Positions 15,764-26,885 are shown, counted from the first letter of the stretch. The stretch is 64,000 bases of DNA from Carya illinoinensis (GCF_018687715.1 NC_056767.1:6372001-6436000); one strand, 5' to 3'. A program made the numbers and translations. The notes: a model not told the origin generated them from the sequence alone.

Positions 15764-16674
15764 CTGAGATTTGAAAGTAGTAAAACTAATTAAGCTGGAC
15801 ATAAACACATAACAACAGCAATAAAATCAAGGAAAGATTCAGAAGTCAGCAAAAGCGAGACAATCTCAGACAGCCCATAACTCAGAAGATTGCAGAGATT
15901 GACCTCTGATATATATGCACAATAATGCACAAGCTTCCAAAGGCTTTGATTCCATTCCTCACCCTCCAAAGCTGGGTCACATACATGGTATGGAACGTAA
16001 AGTGCTCATCCATCTCCATTTCTTCATGAAATTGGAAGATTCTCGTTTTTCTTCCTCGTTGAATCCAAGATTTTAAATTTTATGTAATTATATATTTACA
16101 CATAAATTTTGATGATAATAAATAAATTCAAACAATAAAGAAGTCTCAAGCTCAAGTTGTCTACACAATGGAGTCAAGCACATCAAGGAAACAAATATGA
16201 GCAAGAAGGGAATAAATTCACATTAAAATTATAGAGTAATGTTGTAAATCTCTTCAAAATTCGAAATTAGGATTAATGCTCAAAATTATTATTTTATCAT
16301 AAAGCATTAAAATACATTTTCCACATGTGCATGAATATTTTTGAAAATTAAATTTGAAAATTTTGAAAGATGATTAATTGTCATCTTTTGCATGTGCATG
16401 CCTTGATTAAAGGGTTGAACTTTGAAAATATTAAAGATGATTGATTGTCATTTTTTGCATGTGCATGCCTTGATTAAAGGGTTGAACTTTGAAAATATTA
16501 AAGATGATTGATTGTCATCTTTCACATGTGCATGTTTTATTTGAATATTTTCAAAAGTGATTGATACTTTTTTAGACTTATACAAAAAGTAAAAGATTAG
16601 GTTTGAATTTTTTGAAAATGAAAGTGTGCTCATTTTGTCATATGTCAAAGTAAAAGATTAGGTTTGATTTTTTT

Positions 16675-16827
16675 GAAAAAGTGAATGATGTTATCTTTGA
16701 CAATTGAAAAAGAAGAACCTTTTATTTGAATTCTTTGAAAAAGTGAATGATGTTGTCTTTGACAATTGAAAAAGAAGAACCTTTTATTTGAATTTTTTGA
16801 AAAAGTGAATGATGTTGTCTTTGACAT
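16675..16827 (+). repeat. 62-bp tandem repeat in the 5' LTR U3
   Basis: Units begin GAAAAAGTGAATGATG at 16675, 16737 and 16799 (the last partial). The 3' LTR holds one unit fewer, which accounts for almost all of the 61-bp length difference between the LTRs. The repeat lies just upstream of the TATA box, where enhancer-like repeats are common in plant LTRs. Confidence 0.85.
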
Positions 16828-16866
16828 GTGAATCTTTTTAAATTTGAATATGAAGTCTCATATGCC

Positions 16867-16875
16867 TATAAATAG
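16867..16875 (+). promoter_or_regulatory. LTR TATA box
   Basis: TATAAATAG in the 5' LTR, repeated at 24713-24721 in the 3' LTR. It is the best candidate for the sense promoter that would drive gag-pol. Confidence 0.7.
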
Positions 16876-17465
16876 ATCATTTGAGAGTTTCACATTCACA
16901 ACACCAAAAGCATACAACATTCATTCAAAACTTTCATTCTCTCTTCTCTAAGCATTGAATCTTAATCTTTATTCATTTTAAGAGATATAGTTTGTGCTGT
17001 ATTGTTCTTATTTCACTCATTGAGGAGTGTTTTCTGATAACCTACCCACTATCAGTTTTTGTATCAGAAAAAGGGTGTGTATAACCCTTGTACGTGTAGA
17101 AAGTATTCTATACGGGGAATAGTTGAATCACCACTTGTAAGGTGATTGCAAGTATAGAGGGTGTTCTACACGGATCCTTTGTAGCGGTGTTGTTCAAAAG
17201 CGTAATAGGTTTCTATCTCCACCTGAAGGAGGTTGAATAGTGAATTTGGGAATCCTCAAGGGGTAGCTTGAGACGAGGACGTAGGCAGTGGGGCCGAACC
17301 TCGTTAACATACTGAGTTTGCTTCTCTCTTACCCTTACTCTTTGTATTTATTGTTATTTCATATTTTGTTTATATTTTATATTATATATTTGATTTATAA
17401 TTGTTATTTTTTTTTAATACAACTCAATTCACCCCCCCTTTTGTGTTAGTCATCTGGGTAACAAT

Positions 17466-17477
17466 TGGTATCAGAGC
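17466..17477 (+). other. Primer binding site
   Basis: TGGTATCAGAGC starts three bases after the 5' LTR end. It is the standard plant Copia primer site complementary to the 3' end of initiator tRNA-Met. Confidence 0.92.
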
Positions 17478-17522
17478 TAAGAGCTCTATTATAAGATTAA
17501 CTATCTTTTGAGTTAAGATCTT

Positions 17523-19215
17523 ATGGCTAACATTGCAGTTTCATTTGGTGAAGGTCAATCTAGCAGTCGGCCTCTACTTTTTTGTGGAGATAATTACTCA
17601 TTCTGGAAAGTTAGAATGAGAATATTTCTTCAAGCTCAAGGTAGAGAAATCTAGAAATGTATTGTAAATGGACCTTATATTCCAACAAAAATGGTTGATG
17701 GAGTAAAGGTCAAAAAGGAAGAAGAAGAGTTTGATCGTGAAGACGATAGACTTTATACTTTAAATTTAACTACTATGAATTTATTATATAATGCTCTTAA
17801 TAGAAATGAGTTTAATAGAATAATGAATTGCGCTACGGCAAAGGAAATTTGGGATAACTTGGAAGTAACTTATGAAGGAATTTCGCAAGTCAAGAAATCA
17901 AAAATTTATATTCTTACTCATGAATATGAAATGTTTAAAATGAATGATGATGAATCAATTTCTAGTATGCACACTCGTTTTACTAACATCATAAACAGCT
18001 TGACAGCTCTTGACAAAGTTTATTCCAAGGTGGAGATAGTAAGAAAAATTCTCGACTCTTTACCAAAACGTTGGGAATCAAAAGTTACAGCGATTCTTGA
18101 AGCTAGAGACCTCAAGAAGCTCGAAGTCAATGAACTCATCGGATCACTTATCACCTATGAGTACATATTGAAAAGAGGAGAAGAAGAAGGAAAGCCAAAG
18201 AAGAGCTTAGCACTTAAAACTGTTCCTCATGAAAGTGAAAGTGATGAAGATGAGGAAAATGAAGATAAAGATGAAGAAGTTGCGATGATAACAAGAAGAA
18301 TTTAGAGGTTCTTGAAGAAAAATAGAACTCCTCCGAGGAAATCCTTCAAAAAGTTTTCCAAGAAAGATTCAGGTAAAAATGATACTTTAATTTGTTATAA
18401 ATGCAATAAACCTGGTCATATCAAATCAGATTGTCCTCTGCTAAAGAAAGATCGAAACAAAGGCAAGAAAGCAATGAAAGCTACATGGGATGATAATTCA
18501 AGTAGCTCGGATAGTGAAGCAAGCAATGAAGAATCAGCAAATCTTTGTCTTATGGCTAAAGATGACATTGAGGTAACAAATCTTAATAATATTGAAGATC
18601 CTTCATATGAAGAATTGCAAAATGTTTTAGAAGAGGTATATGAGGAATTTGAAAAATTGGGTATCAAGTATACTGCTTTGAAAAAGAAAAATTCTTTTTT
18701 AACAAACGAAATTAAAATTTTAAGAAAAGAAAGTATCATTTTGAAAGATGAAAATCTTGAATTGAATAAGAAGAAAACCGATTTAGAAAATATTGTTGAA
18801 AACTTTACGAATGGGAAAAGAAATTTTGAAAAACTTCTTGGTAGTCAAAGATGTGTTTTTGACAAGGCAGGTTTGGGATATATGCCAAAATAAAAATACA
18901 AACCTTATAAAAATTTCTTTGATAATCATTCTACATCAAAGACTAATATTCAAAATTCTTTTCATAAAAATAATTTTGTCAAAAAAGGATATTATTATAA
19001 TCATTCAAGTTTTTCATATATGTCACATGCTATTTGCAATTTTTGTAATAGAAATGGTCATAATTGTCATACTTGTCCTATTAGAAGAAATTATACAATG
19101 ACTATTAGGGCCATATGGGTACCTAAAAATCTTGTTTCTTCTAATACTAATAAATAAAGGACCCAAAGAACTTGGGTACCAAGAAAAATCATTTTAATTG
19201 TTTTTATAGGTATGC
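17523..19215 (+). pseudogene. Broken gag of the Sirevirus-like element
   Basis: Reading from the ATG at 17523, the frame encodes a capsid-type gag domain (about 17550-18200) and an acidic/basic linker. A first zinc knuckle CYKCNKPGHIKSDC (CX2CX4HX4C) follows at about 18393-18434, then a coiled-coil-like segment and a second knuckle CNFCNRNGHNCHTC at about 19036-19077. In-frame stops occur at 17652-17654, 18303-18305 and 18891-18893, with another just after the second knuckle. The capsid and knuckles would package element RNA in the family; this copy cannot make a full-length product. Confidence 0.85.
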
Positions 19216-22200
19216 ATGAAGTCTTCCACAAGTAAAAACAAATGGTTTTTAGATAGTGGATGTTCAAGACATATGACGAGAGACAAGACTAAGTTCTTTG
19301 ATCTTAGATCTAAAGAAGAAAGACACGTGACATTTGGAGACAACTCGAAAGAGAAGATCGTGGGAATAGGTAAAATTGGTAATGAATCTTCTCTCATAAT
19401 TGAAGATGTTCTACTTGTTGAAGGTTTAAAACATAATCTTTTGAGCATAAGTCAATTATGTGATAAAGGATTTACAGTTACTTTTTAAATGGATAAATGC
19501 ATTATTTTTGAATGATCATGATTGTAATATTTGTTTTATTGCTTTTAAAAACAATAATGTTTATACAATTGATTTTGAAGAAATTACCTCACAAGATGCT
19601 ATTTGTTTTTCAGCTCAAAATAAAACTAGTTGGTTATGGAATAGAAGATTAGGTCATGCCAACATGGAACTTATTTCCAAACTTTCAAAAAATGATCTTG
19701 TGAGAGGTTTACCAAAAACATATTTTCTTAAAGACAAAATTTGTTATGTATGTCAATTTGGTAAACAAACAAAAGCTTCTTTTAAAACTAAGAAACATAT
19801 TTCCACTACTAGACCATTACAACTGATACACATGGATCTTTTTGGACCAAATAGAGTTGCAAGTCTAGGAGGAAAATATTATGCATTTGTTATTGTTGAT
19901 GATTTCTCTAGATATACTTGGGTCATCTTTCTTGCTCATAAAGATGAGGCACATAATGCCTTTACCAAGTTATGCAAGAGAATTCAAAATGAAAAGGGCT
20001 ATACTATTTCAAGTATCCGAAGTGATAGGGGAAAAGAGTTTGTTAATAAAAATATTGAAACATTTTGTGATGAAAACGGTTTTGTGCATAATTTTTCTGC
20101 TCATCGAACTCCTTAACAAAATGGGGTAGTAGAGAGGAAAAATAGATCTCTTCAAGAAATGGCAAGAACAATGCTCAATGAGAACAACTTGCCTAGTTAT
20201 TTTTGGGCCGAAGCGGTAAGTACTGCATGTTATGTTATAAATAGAGTTATGCTAAGGTCTAAGTTAGATAAAACCCCCTATGAGCTTTGGAATGAGAAAA
20301 AGCCCAACATTGGTTACTTTCATGTATTTGGATGCAAATGTTTTATTTTGAATGACAGGGATAATTTAGGCAAATTTGATGCAAAATCTGATGAAGGTAT
20401 CTTTCTCGGGTATTCTACTGATAGTAAAGCTTATAGAGTATTCAATAAAAAGACTTTGACTGTACAAGAATCTATGCATGTAGTATTTGATGAATCTAAT
20501 TCTCCACTCTCCAAGAAATCTATTGATGAAGAAACAGAAGGTATAAATAACACAGAAAATCTCAATCTCAACAAAGAGAAAACAATAGAGGAAGTTCAAC
20601 ATGGAGCCATCAGGAAAGATCATCAAAATTTAATACAAGATGCAACCAAATAGTGAAAATTTGTGAAAGATCATCCAGTGGAACAAATTTTGGGAGAGCC
20701 TTCACAAGGTGTAAGTACTCGATCATCTCTTAGAAATATTTGCAATCATACTGCTTTTCTATCTCAAATTGAACCCAAAAATATTGATGACGCACTTCTT
20801 GATGAATCTTAGATTCTAGTTATGCAAGAAGAGTTGAATCAATTTGAAAGAAATGATGTTTGGACACTTGTTCCTAGACCCAAAAATCATACTATTATTG
20901 GAACAAAATGGGTTTTTAGAAACAAGAAAGATGAGTCCGGAGTCATTACTAGAAATAAGGCTCGACTTGTAGCCCAAGGTTTTAATCAAGAAGAAGGAAT
21001 CGATTATGATGAGACATATGCATCTGTCGCAAGATTAGAAGCTATTCGAATGCTACTTGCATATGCTTGTTATAAAGATTTCAAACTTTTTCAAATGGAT
21101 GTTAAAAGTGCTTTTTTAAATGGTTTTATAAATGAAGAGGTATATGTTGAGCAACCTCCAGGTTTTGAAAATCATATTTCCCCAAATCATGTTTTCAAAC
21201 TTATAAAAGCACTATATGGACTTAAACAAGCTCCTAGAGTTTGGTACGAGAGACTCAGTGGTTTCTTGATTGAAAAAGGTTTTTCAAGTGGAAAAATCGA
21301 CACAACTCTTTTTATTAAATATGAAAATGATGATATTCTTTTGATTCAGATTTATGTTGATGATATAATATTCGGTGCTACTAATGAAAATATGTGTCAA
21401 GTTTTTGCTAAGACTATGCAGGAAGAATTTGAGATGAGCATGATGGGAGAACTTACATTCTTTCTCGGATTGCAAATTAAGCAAGCAAAAAGTGAGACAT
21501 TCATCAATTAATCAAAATATATTAAGGAATTACTGAAAAAGTTTGGGATGGAAAATGCTAAGGAAATTGGAACACCAATGAGCCCATCAACTAAACTTGA
21601 TAAAGATGAATCCGGTAAGCCAGTTGACTCGAAGATATATCGAGGTATGATTGGTAGCTTATTATATTTAACAGCCAGTAGACCAGATATTATGTTTAGT
21701 GTGTGCTTATGTGCACGCTTTCAATCATCTCCAAAAGAATCACATTTAATTACAGTTAAGCGCATTCTTAGATATCTTAGTGGTACAATTAACCCAGGGT
21801 TATGGTACCCTAAGCACACATCTTTCGATCTAATCAGCTACACAGATGCAGATTATGCTGGCTGTAAAATAGATCGAAAAAGTACTAGTGGAGCATGTCA
21901 TTTCTTAGGTCATGCATTAGTTTCCTGATTCAGTAAAAAATAAAATTCTGTTGCACTATCTACTGCTGAGGCAGAATATGTTGCTGCGGGTAGTTGTTAT
22001 GCTCAAGTTCTCTACATGAAGTAACAACTTGAAGATTTGAAACTCAAGTATAATCACATTCCAATCAAATGTGATAATACAAGTGCTATAAATCTTTCAA
22101 AGAACCCAATACAACATTCTAGAACTAAGCATATTGAAATAAGATATCATTTTCTTCGAGATCATGTGCAGAAAGGCGATATAGTACTAGAATTCACAAA

Positions 22201-22306
22201 CACACACAATCAGTTAGCAGATATTTTCACAAAGCCTTTACCAGAAGATAGATTATGTATGATCAGAAAAGAAATAGGTGTGATGCATGCTATGAATATC
22301 TCTTAA
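19216..22306 (+). pseudogene. Broken pol (protease, integrase, RT, RNase H)
   Basis: Protease: WFLDSGCSRHMT with the catalytic DSG at about 19255. Integrase: a GAG-pre-integrase block (WNRRLGHANMELISKL), then a DDE core with Asp in HMDLFGP, Asp in RSDRGKEF and Glu in [20 protein letters not shown], then YVDD at 21353-21364. RNase H: YTDADYAGC, STAEAEYVAA and the C-terminal ADIFTKPLP. A one-base frame change lies near 19480-19490. After it the frame is constant to 22306 but is interrupted by stops at 20114, 20651, 20810, 21509, 21926, 21941 and 22022. The domain order is complete, so decay is by point changes, not deletion. Confidence 0.9.
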
Positions 22307-22354
22307 AAGATAGACTAGAGTCAATAAAAATAGAGATAGATTTTTTAAATACTT

Positions 22355-22792
22355 TTACATAAACTTGAGATTCTTAGTCTCATGTTTGAGACGCTCATTC
22401 TCTTCATACAATATCATGTCATTCTTATCCATGGGAACCGGCAAGTGGAATGAAGAATCTAATAAAGATTTCAACTGTTTATTCTTCTGCCGAATGATTC
22501 ATTCCCTTGTGTGAGACTCTTGAACAATTCGTTGAAGTACAACAATTTGTTCTTTGAGCTTTTCAACTTCATGATTTTTGGCTTGTAGCCGCTGAGAAAA
22601 AGCAACAATAGAGGAAGAGTAGCGAGTCCCAAGACTCACCAAGTCATAAATAGCATCAGAATCTGACTTATTAGTCAGATTATTATTTTCTTGCTGCAAC
22701 ATGGCACCAATGGCAGCTGCAGAAAGGACAGGAGGTTGAGATGCAGAATGCCTCATGGATGGATCCAGAGAAATATTAGAAGAATGAGCCAT
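22355..22792 (-). pseudogene. Antisense ORF A (coiled-coil protein), one internal stop
   Basis: It reads opposite to gag-pol, starting MAHSSN at 22792 and ending TAA at 22355: 146 codons including an in-frame TGA at 22499-22501. A block SLGTRYSSSIVAFSQRLQ lies near residues 53-70, followed by a heptad-like Leu/Ile/Val-rich stretch. The block is identical in the antisense ORF of the second retrotransposon (40237-40662). The two proteins also align beyond the TGA, with shared LKSLL, an FxLP motif and a terminal KNLKF/KCLKF. Conservation on both sides of the TGA means the stop is recent damage in a longer coding sequence. Function is unknown; no enzyme motif, signal peptide or membrane segment is visible. 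An upstream Met at 22927 extends the frame into what is more likely 5' UTR, because the ATG at 22792 aligns with the other copy and has a TATA box 105 bp upstream. Confidence 0.75.
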
Positions 22793-22896
22793 TGAGAAAA
22801 GAATAGAAGGCTTAAAACGAGAATGCTGAAGGAATGCAGATGAGTTATAGAGATGAGATGAAAACTTGATGCGGATTGAATGAACTTCAGGACTGA

Positions 22897-22903
22897 TTTT
22901 ATA
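22897..22903 (-). promoter_or_regulatory. Antisense TATA box for ORF A
   Basis: TATAAAA on the minus strand, about 105 bp before the ATG of ORF A. The equivalent box in the second element is 102 bp before its ATG, with the same flanking TCTATAAAA. Conserved sequence and spacing support a real antisense promoter. Confidence 0.6.
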
Positions 22904-23035
22904 GAGATAGCATAAAGAATAAGACAAACTATTTTCTCTTCAAATCTTATTTAGTCAAAAGAAATACAAGCTATGCTGGACACACATTGTCAAAAGTTTT
23001 CTTACTAAGCCAGCGAGATTAACAGTAGATTGTCC

Positions 23036-23488
23036 CTATTTTTCTAATAAACGATGAACCTCTGCTGTTATCTGCCAATGTTGACCTTGTATCTGAACCC
23101 TTTCTCGTTCCAGCTCCTCTATTCGTGGTTGCAGATCATGAGCATACAAATCTGTAAATTTTTTCAACTCTTGGTTTTCTTTCTTTAGCCTTTTATTCTC
23201 ACTATCCTTATTAGCAAGCTTCTGTCGTAATTCAAATATTTGCATGTTAAGATGATCAATCTCACTCACCCTCGCCATTAACCTCCGAGACATGATCGTA
23301 ACAGAGGCAGCATATTGACTACTGAGCATTCTTGATTCTGCAATAATCTTAGAATCAGCCTTACTAGAAAAACGGTTCACTGCTCCTATCATGGTATTGA
23401 TGGCCTCAGGAGAGAAGATTGATGATTGATGCGTCAAGGGTTCCTGATTCAAGTCTGGAACATTAGTGGAAGAGAATTGCTCAGCCAT
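23036..23488 (-). CDS. Antisense ORF B (coiled-coil protein), intact
   Basis: 150 codons, MAEQFSS to a TAG at 23036, on the strand opposite gag-pol and just upstream of ORF A in its own direction. An ungapped alignment with ORF A can be made over about 47 residues starting at KADSKIIAESRMLSSQYAAS against KSDSDAIYDLVSLGTRYSSS. It continues through shared S-x-R-L-x-A and Q-I-x-x-L positions, so the two are divergent paralogues. The C-terminal 75 residues are Lys/Glu/Leu-rich with strong coiled-coil character. Unlike gag and pol in the same element, this frame has no internal stop. A TATAAAA box lies about 80 bp upstream (23568-23574). The product is not recognised; a homo- or hetero-oligomerising protein is a guess from the coiled coil. 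Confidence 0.65.
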   Translation of the reverse strand: MAEQFSSTNVPDLNQEPLTHQSSIFSPEAINTMIGAVNRFSSKADSKIIAESRMLSSQYAASVTIMSRRLMARVSEIDHLNMQIFELRQKLANKDSENKRLKKENQELKKFTDLYAHDLQPRIEELERERVQIQGQHWQITAEVHRLLEK

Positions 23489-23567
23489 TCTATCGTTGTG
23501 GAAAAACAGAACTCAGGTCAAGAAGCGATTATTTTTTTGGCATCCGATAGATGAAAATGATCATTTT

Positions 23568-23574
23568 TTTATAG
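23568..23574 (-). promoter_or_regulatory. Antisense TATA box for ORF B
   Basis: TCTATAAAAAAATG on the minus strand with TATAAAA at this position, about 80 bp before the ATG at 23488. It resembles the boxes before the other two antisense ORFs. Confidence 0.5.
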
Positions 23575-23950
23575 AAACTCGGAGCCTTCAATCCCGTTTG
23601 TCAACAACATCAGGCGATTGTTTAATCTTCAGCCGTATTAAATTCATAGAGTTAGGCCTCGAGGCTTTGCAGCACTTGTCGGGTCACGGACGGCTCCATT
23701 TTTCAAATATCTATAGTATCTACTAACGCACCGTTTTCTTCAGTCTATTTACTTATTGCGGATCCTTTTTAATGGTGCCAAAAGGGGGAGAAGTATTAGA
23801 CTAGAATATTAACACTGTTTAAATTGCTAAACTTGTTATATATGCTTGGAATTATATTTATACTTTTGCTTGAAAAACTAACGCACATTCTCAGGGGGAG
23901 CTTAAGTATTAATACAGGTTTCAGGTTCTATCAAGTATTTGTCATCATCA

Positions 23951-23962
23951 AAAAGGGGGAGA
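23951..23962 (+). other. Polypurine tract
   Basis: AAAAGGGGGAGA directly before the 3' LTR, the expected plus-strand primer site. Two further GGGGGAG-containing stretches lie upstream (about 23778 and 23893), which could be extra or older tracts. Confidence 0.85.
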
Positions 23963-23963
23963 T

Positions 23964-25309
23964 TGTTGAATCCAAGATTTCAAGTTTTGTGTAATTATAT
24001 ATTTACACATGGATTTTGATGATAACAAATGAATTCAAAGAATAAAGAAGTCTCAAGCTCAAGTTGTCTACACAATGGAGTCAAGCACATCAAGGAAACA
24101 AGCATGAGCAAGAATGGAACAAGTTCACATTAAAATTATAGAGTAATGTTGTAAATCTTTTCAAAATTCGAAATTAGGATTAATGCTCAAAATTAATATT
24201 TTATCATAAAGCATTAAAATACATTTTCCACATGTGCATGAATATTTTTGAAAATTAAATTTGAAAATTTTGAAAGATGATTGATTGTCATCTTTTGCAT
24301 GTGCATGTCTTGATTAAAGGGTTGAACTTTGAAAATATTAAAGATGATTAATTGTCATCTTTTGCATGTGCATGCCTTGATTAAAGGGTTGAACTTTGAA
24401 AATATTAAAGATGATTGATTGTCATCTTTCACATGTGCGTGTTTTATTTGAATATTTTCAAAAGTGATTGATACTGTTTTAGACTTATACAAAAAGTAAA
24501 AGATTAGGTTTGAATTTTTTGAAAATGAAAATGTGCTCATTTTGTCATATGCCAAAAGTAAAAGATTAGGTTTGATTTTTTTAAAAAAGTGAATGATGTT
24601 GTCTTTGACAATTGAAAAAGAAGAACCTTTTATTTGAATTCTTTGAAAAAGTGAATGATGTTGTCTTTGACATATGAATCTTTTTAAATTTGAATATGAA
24701 GTCTCATATGCCTATAAATAGATCATTTGAGAGCTTCACATTCACAACACCAAGAGCATACAACATTCATTCAAAGCTTTCATTCTCTCTTCTCTAAGCA
24801 TTGAGCCTTAATCCTTATTCATTTTGAGAGATATAGTTTGTACTGTATTGTTCTTATTTCACTCATTGAGGAGTGTTTTCTGATAACCTACCCACTATCA
24901 GTTTTTGTATCAGAAAAAGGGTGTGTATAACCCTTGTACGTGTAGAAAGTATTCTATACGGGGAATAGTTGAATCACCACTTGTAAGGTGATTGCAAGTG
25001 TAGAGGGTGTTCTACACGGATCCTTTGTAGCGGTGTTGTTCAAAGGTGTAATAGGTTTCTATCTCCACCTGAAGGAGATTGAATAGTGAATTTGAGAATT
25101 TTCAAGGGGTAGCTTGAGGCGATGACGTAGGTAGTGGGGCCGAACCTCGTTAACATACTGAGTTTGCTTCTCTCTTACCCTTACTCTTTATATTTATTGT
25201 TATTTCATATTTTGTTTATATTTTATATTATATATTTGATTTATAATTGTTATTTTTTTTTAATACAACTCAATTCACCCCCCCTCTTGTGTTAGTCATC
25301 TGGACAACA
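23964..25309 (+). repeat. 3' LTR of the Sirevirus-like element
   Basis: 1,346 bp, TGTTGAATCC to GGACAACA. It is very similar to the 5' LTR, with scattered substitutions and one fewer 62-bp repeat unit. The small divergence implies an insertion that is not very old, despite the many stops in pol. Confidence 0.93.
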
Positions 25310-26715
25310 TTCCTGTTTTCATGACAACTTGTGGGAAAGATGTGTGGTCCCTCCCTATCTCTAATTTATACTTTTTTTTTTTTTTTTTTCATTCATTTGT
25401 TGTCCCACTTGCAGATCGGTTTCTTTTCCACTTTGATAAACTTGAACAATTATTTTATTGGAATTCATTTATAAATTTTGGATTAAAGTTCTTCGAACAT
25501 TAGGATCTTACGTAAGAGAGAGATAAATACTACACATAAAATAGACTATACAATATTATTTATTGCTCATTTTATGTCACATAATATTTCTAGAGACAAT
25601 TGTAAAAAATGTGTCCCACCACTGATCGAAATCATTATCCTACAAGTCGTTACGTAGGTGGCATTGTGTGCATGTGACAACTTTAATGCCTAAGTCAATA
25701 ATAAGTAAGAGATAATAATTAAAGAATACCTAATCAGACCATTTGAGAGTTACCTATTGTCCTTATATATAGGCGTAGAGAATATTGGATGAGTGTCATA
25801 AACAAATTAATTTCAAGCAATACTTAACCAGTAAAAGGCTTATTATTGACATATCAATCATATCTAGTCGCCACGTCATTCATATTCAGAGATTGAAGGA
25901 TTATCCCTCTTAATAAACAGAAAAGTTAGGCCTATATTAGACTACACGGTTCCATTAAGTAGTTATCCTTTAGGGATGATGGGCCTAACTTTTTGTCCAC
26001 GTGCGGGACCAAAACAATAAGACACTACCTAATTAAATTGAGATATTTTCAATTTTTTTTATTCAATTTGGTGAGAGCAATTCTAACTGAGCAATGCTAG
26101 ATATAATCCCTATTTGTTGAGCTAACATGAAACACGACACCCAAGAACAAGGGGTGCGAGTTGCGACACCTCCAATATAACATTGAAGTGAGTCTCACAA
26201 ATTCACAATGATGTAAAAGTATTGATAGCTAACTTTTTTATAATTATAATAATTAGTATCATGACAAGAATGTTAACAAAGCATTGATTCAGATCCTTTG
26301 TTTGCATATATCACATTTTTATCTATAGTCATGAGCCTATAACGGAAAAAGAAAAAGTTGAGTAATCATAATTAAAGATGTCTCGAATGTCTAAGTTCGG
26401 TATAAGAATCAATACCTTCTTCTTATTGTGTGGCTATTGGCGAGATAGCTATATTTGAAAAGGATAAAAAAAGAAAAGGTTCCCTACTTTTAGGTCGTCG
26501 AGTATGCGTATTTTAATATAGGTGCCTTGCCCTAGCTCCCTTCTTAGGATAATGATAGTCGTGGACCTCCCATGCACCCTGGCGAATGACCCTAGATTCG
26601 TTTCCTTTGTGCTCATCCTCTGTCCTCCTCCTTAAGTTACATGCCCATGGGCCCATACCATGTTGGGCTGAGGAAGAATGTGATCCGAGAGAGACTCTGA
26701 TGTATAATATTTTCA

Positions 26716-26885
26716 TTTCAAATTTAAAAATCTCATCTTATCATTATAATTTTTTTAAATCTTCATATAAAATATAATAAATAATTTAACTTTTTCTTAA
26801 ATTTTTTAAATTTCAAAACAATAATAATATTTTAATATTTTATCTTAAAACTCAAAATTCTCATCTCTCTTACCAAACCGAACTT
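26716..26885 (-). mobile_element. MITE family A copy, reverse orientation
   Basis: Reverse complement of the family A order: AAATCTCATCTTATCATTAT at the left, ATATAATAAATAATTTAACT inside, TTCTCATCTCTCTTACCAAA at the right. Confidence 0.55.

Larger units (their letters stand above)
11781..16051. other. Intergenic region, strongly AT-rich
   Basis: About 4.3 kb with no supported gene. It contains an AT palindrome (12765-13035), family B (14161-14350), family C (14865-15030) and family E (15385-15763) MITE copies. One less AT-rich island, 12530-12730, has no ORF. The 120 bp just left of the retrotransposon (15925-16051) contains a short open stretch beginning ATGCACAAGCTTCCAAAGG that could be a gene remnant interrupted by the insertion, but I could not identify it. 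Confidence 0.5.
16057..17463 (+). repeat. 5' LTR of the Sirevirus-like element
   Basis: 1,407 bp, ending ACA. The canonical TG start is altered here (CGTTGAATCC against TGTTGAATCC in the 3' LTR), which fits one T-to-C change. It contains a 67-bp tandem repeat (units from 16369, 16436 and a partial from 16503) and a 62-bp tandem repeat (units from 16675, 16737 and a partial from 16799). A TATAAATAG box lies at 16867-16875, the likely U3 promoter. Confidence 0.93.
16057..25309 (+). mobile_element. Copia LTR retrotransposon, Sirevirus-like, decayed
   Basis: A 9.25-kb element bounded by the 5-bp duplication TTCCT (16052-16056 and 25310-25314). Order: 5' LTR, tRNA-Met-type primer binding site, gag with two zinc knuckles, protease, integrase, reverse transcriptase, RNase H, two antisense ORFs, polypurine tract, 3' LTR. 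The integrase-before-RT order defines Copia. Long LTRs, double zinc knuckle and the RT stretch [16 protein letters not shown] suggest the Sirevirus (SIRE/Maximus) lineage. Several in-frame stops and at least two frameshifts show it cannot make its own proteins. The target duplication is perfect, so it inserted as a unit and has not recombined away. Confidence 0.93.

Noticed and set aside
15925..16051. Possible dirigent-type gene remnant interrupted by the Sirevirus-like element
   Set aside because: A short open stretch with a KLPKALIPFLTL-like start; too short and frame-broken to assign, and the continuation beyond 25315 does not extend it.
16369..16570. CRISPR-like spacing of repeats
   Set aside because: These are 67-bp contiguous tandem units of a plant LTR with no spacers.
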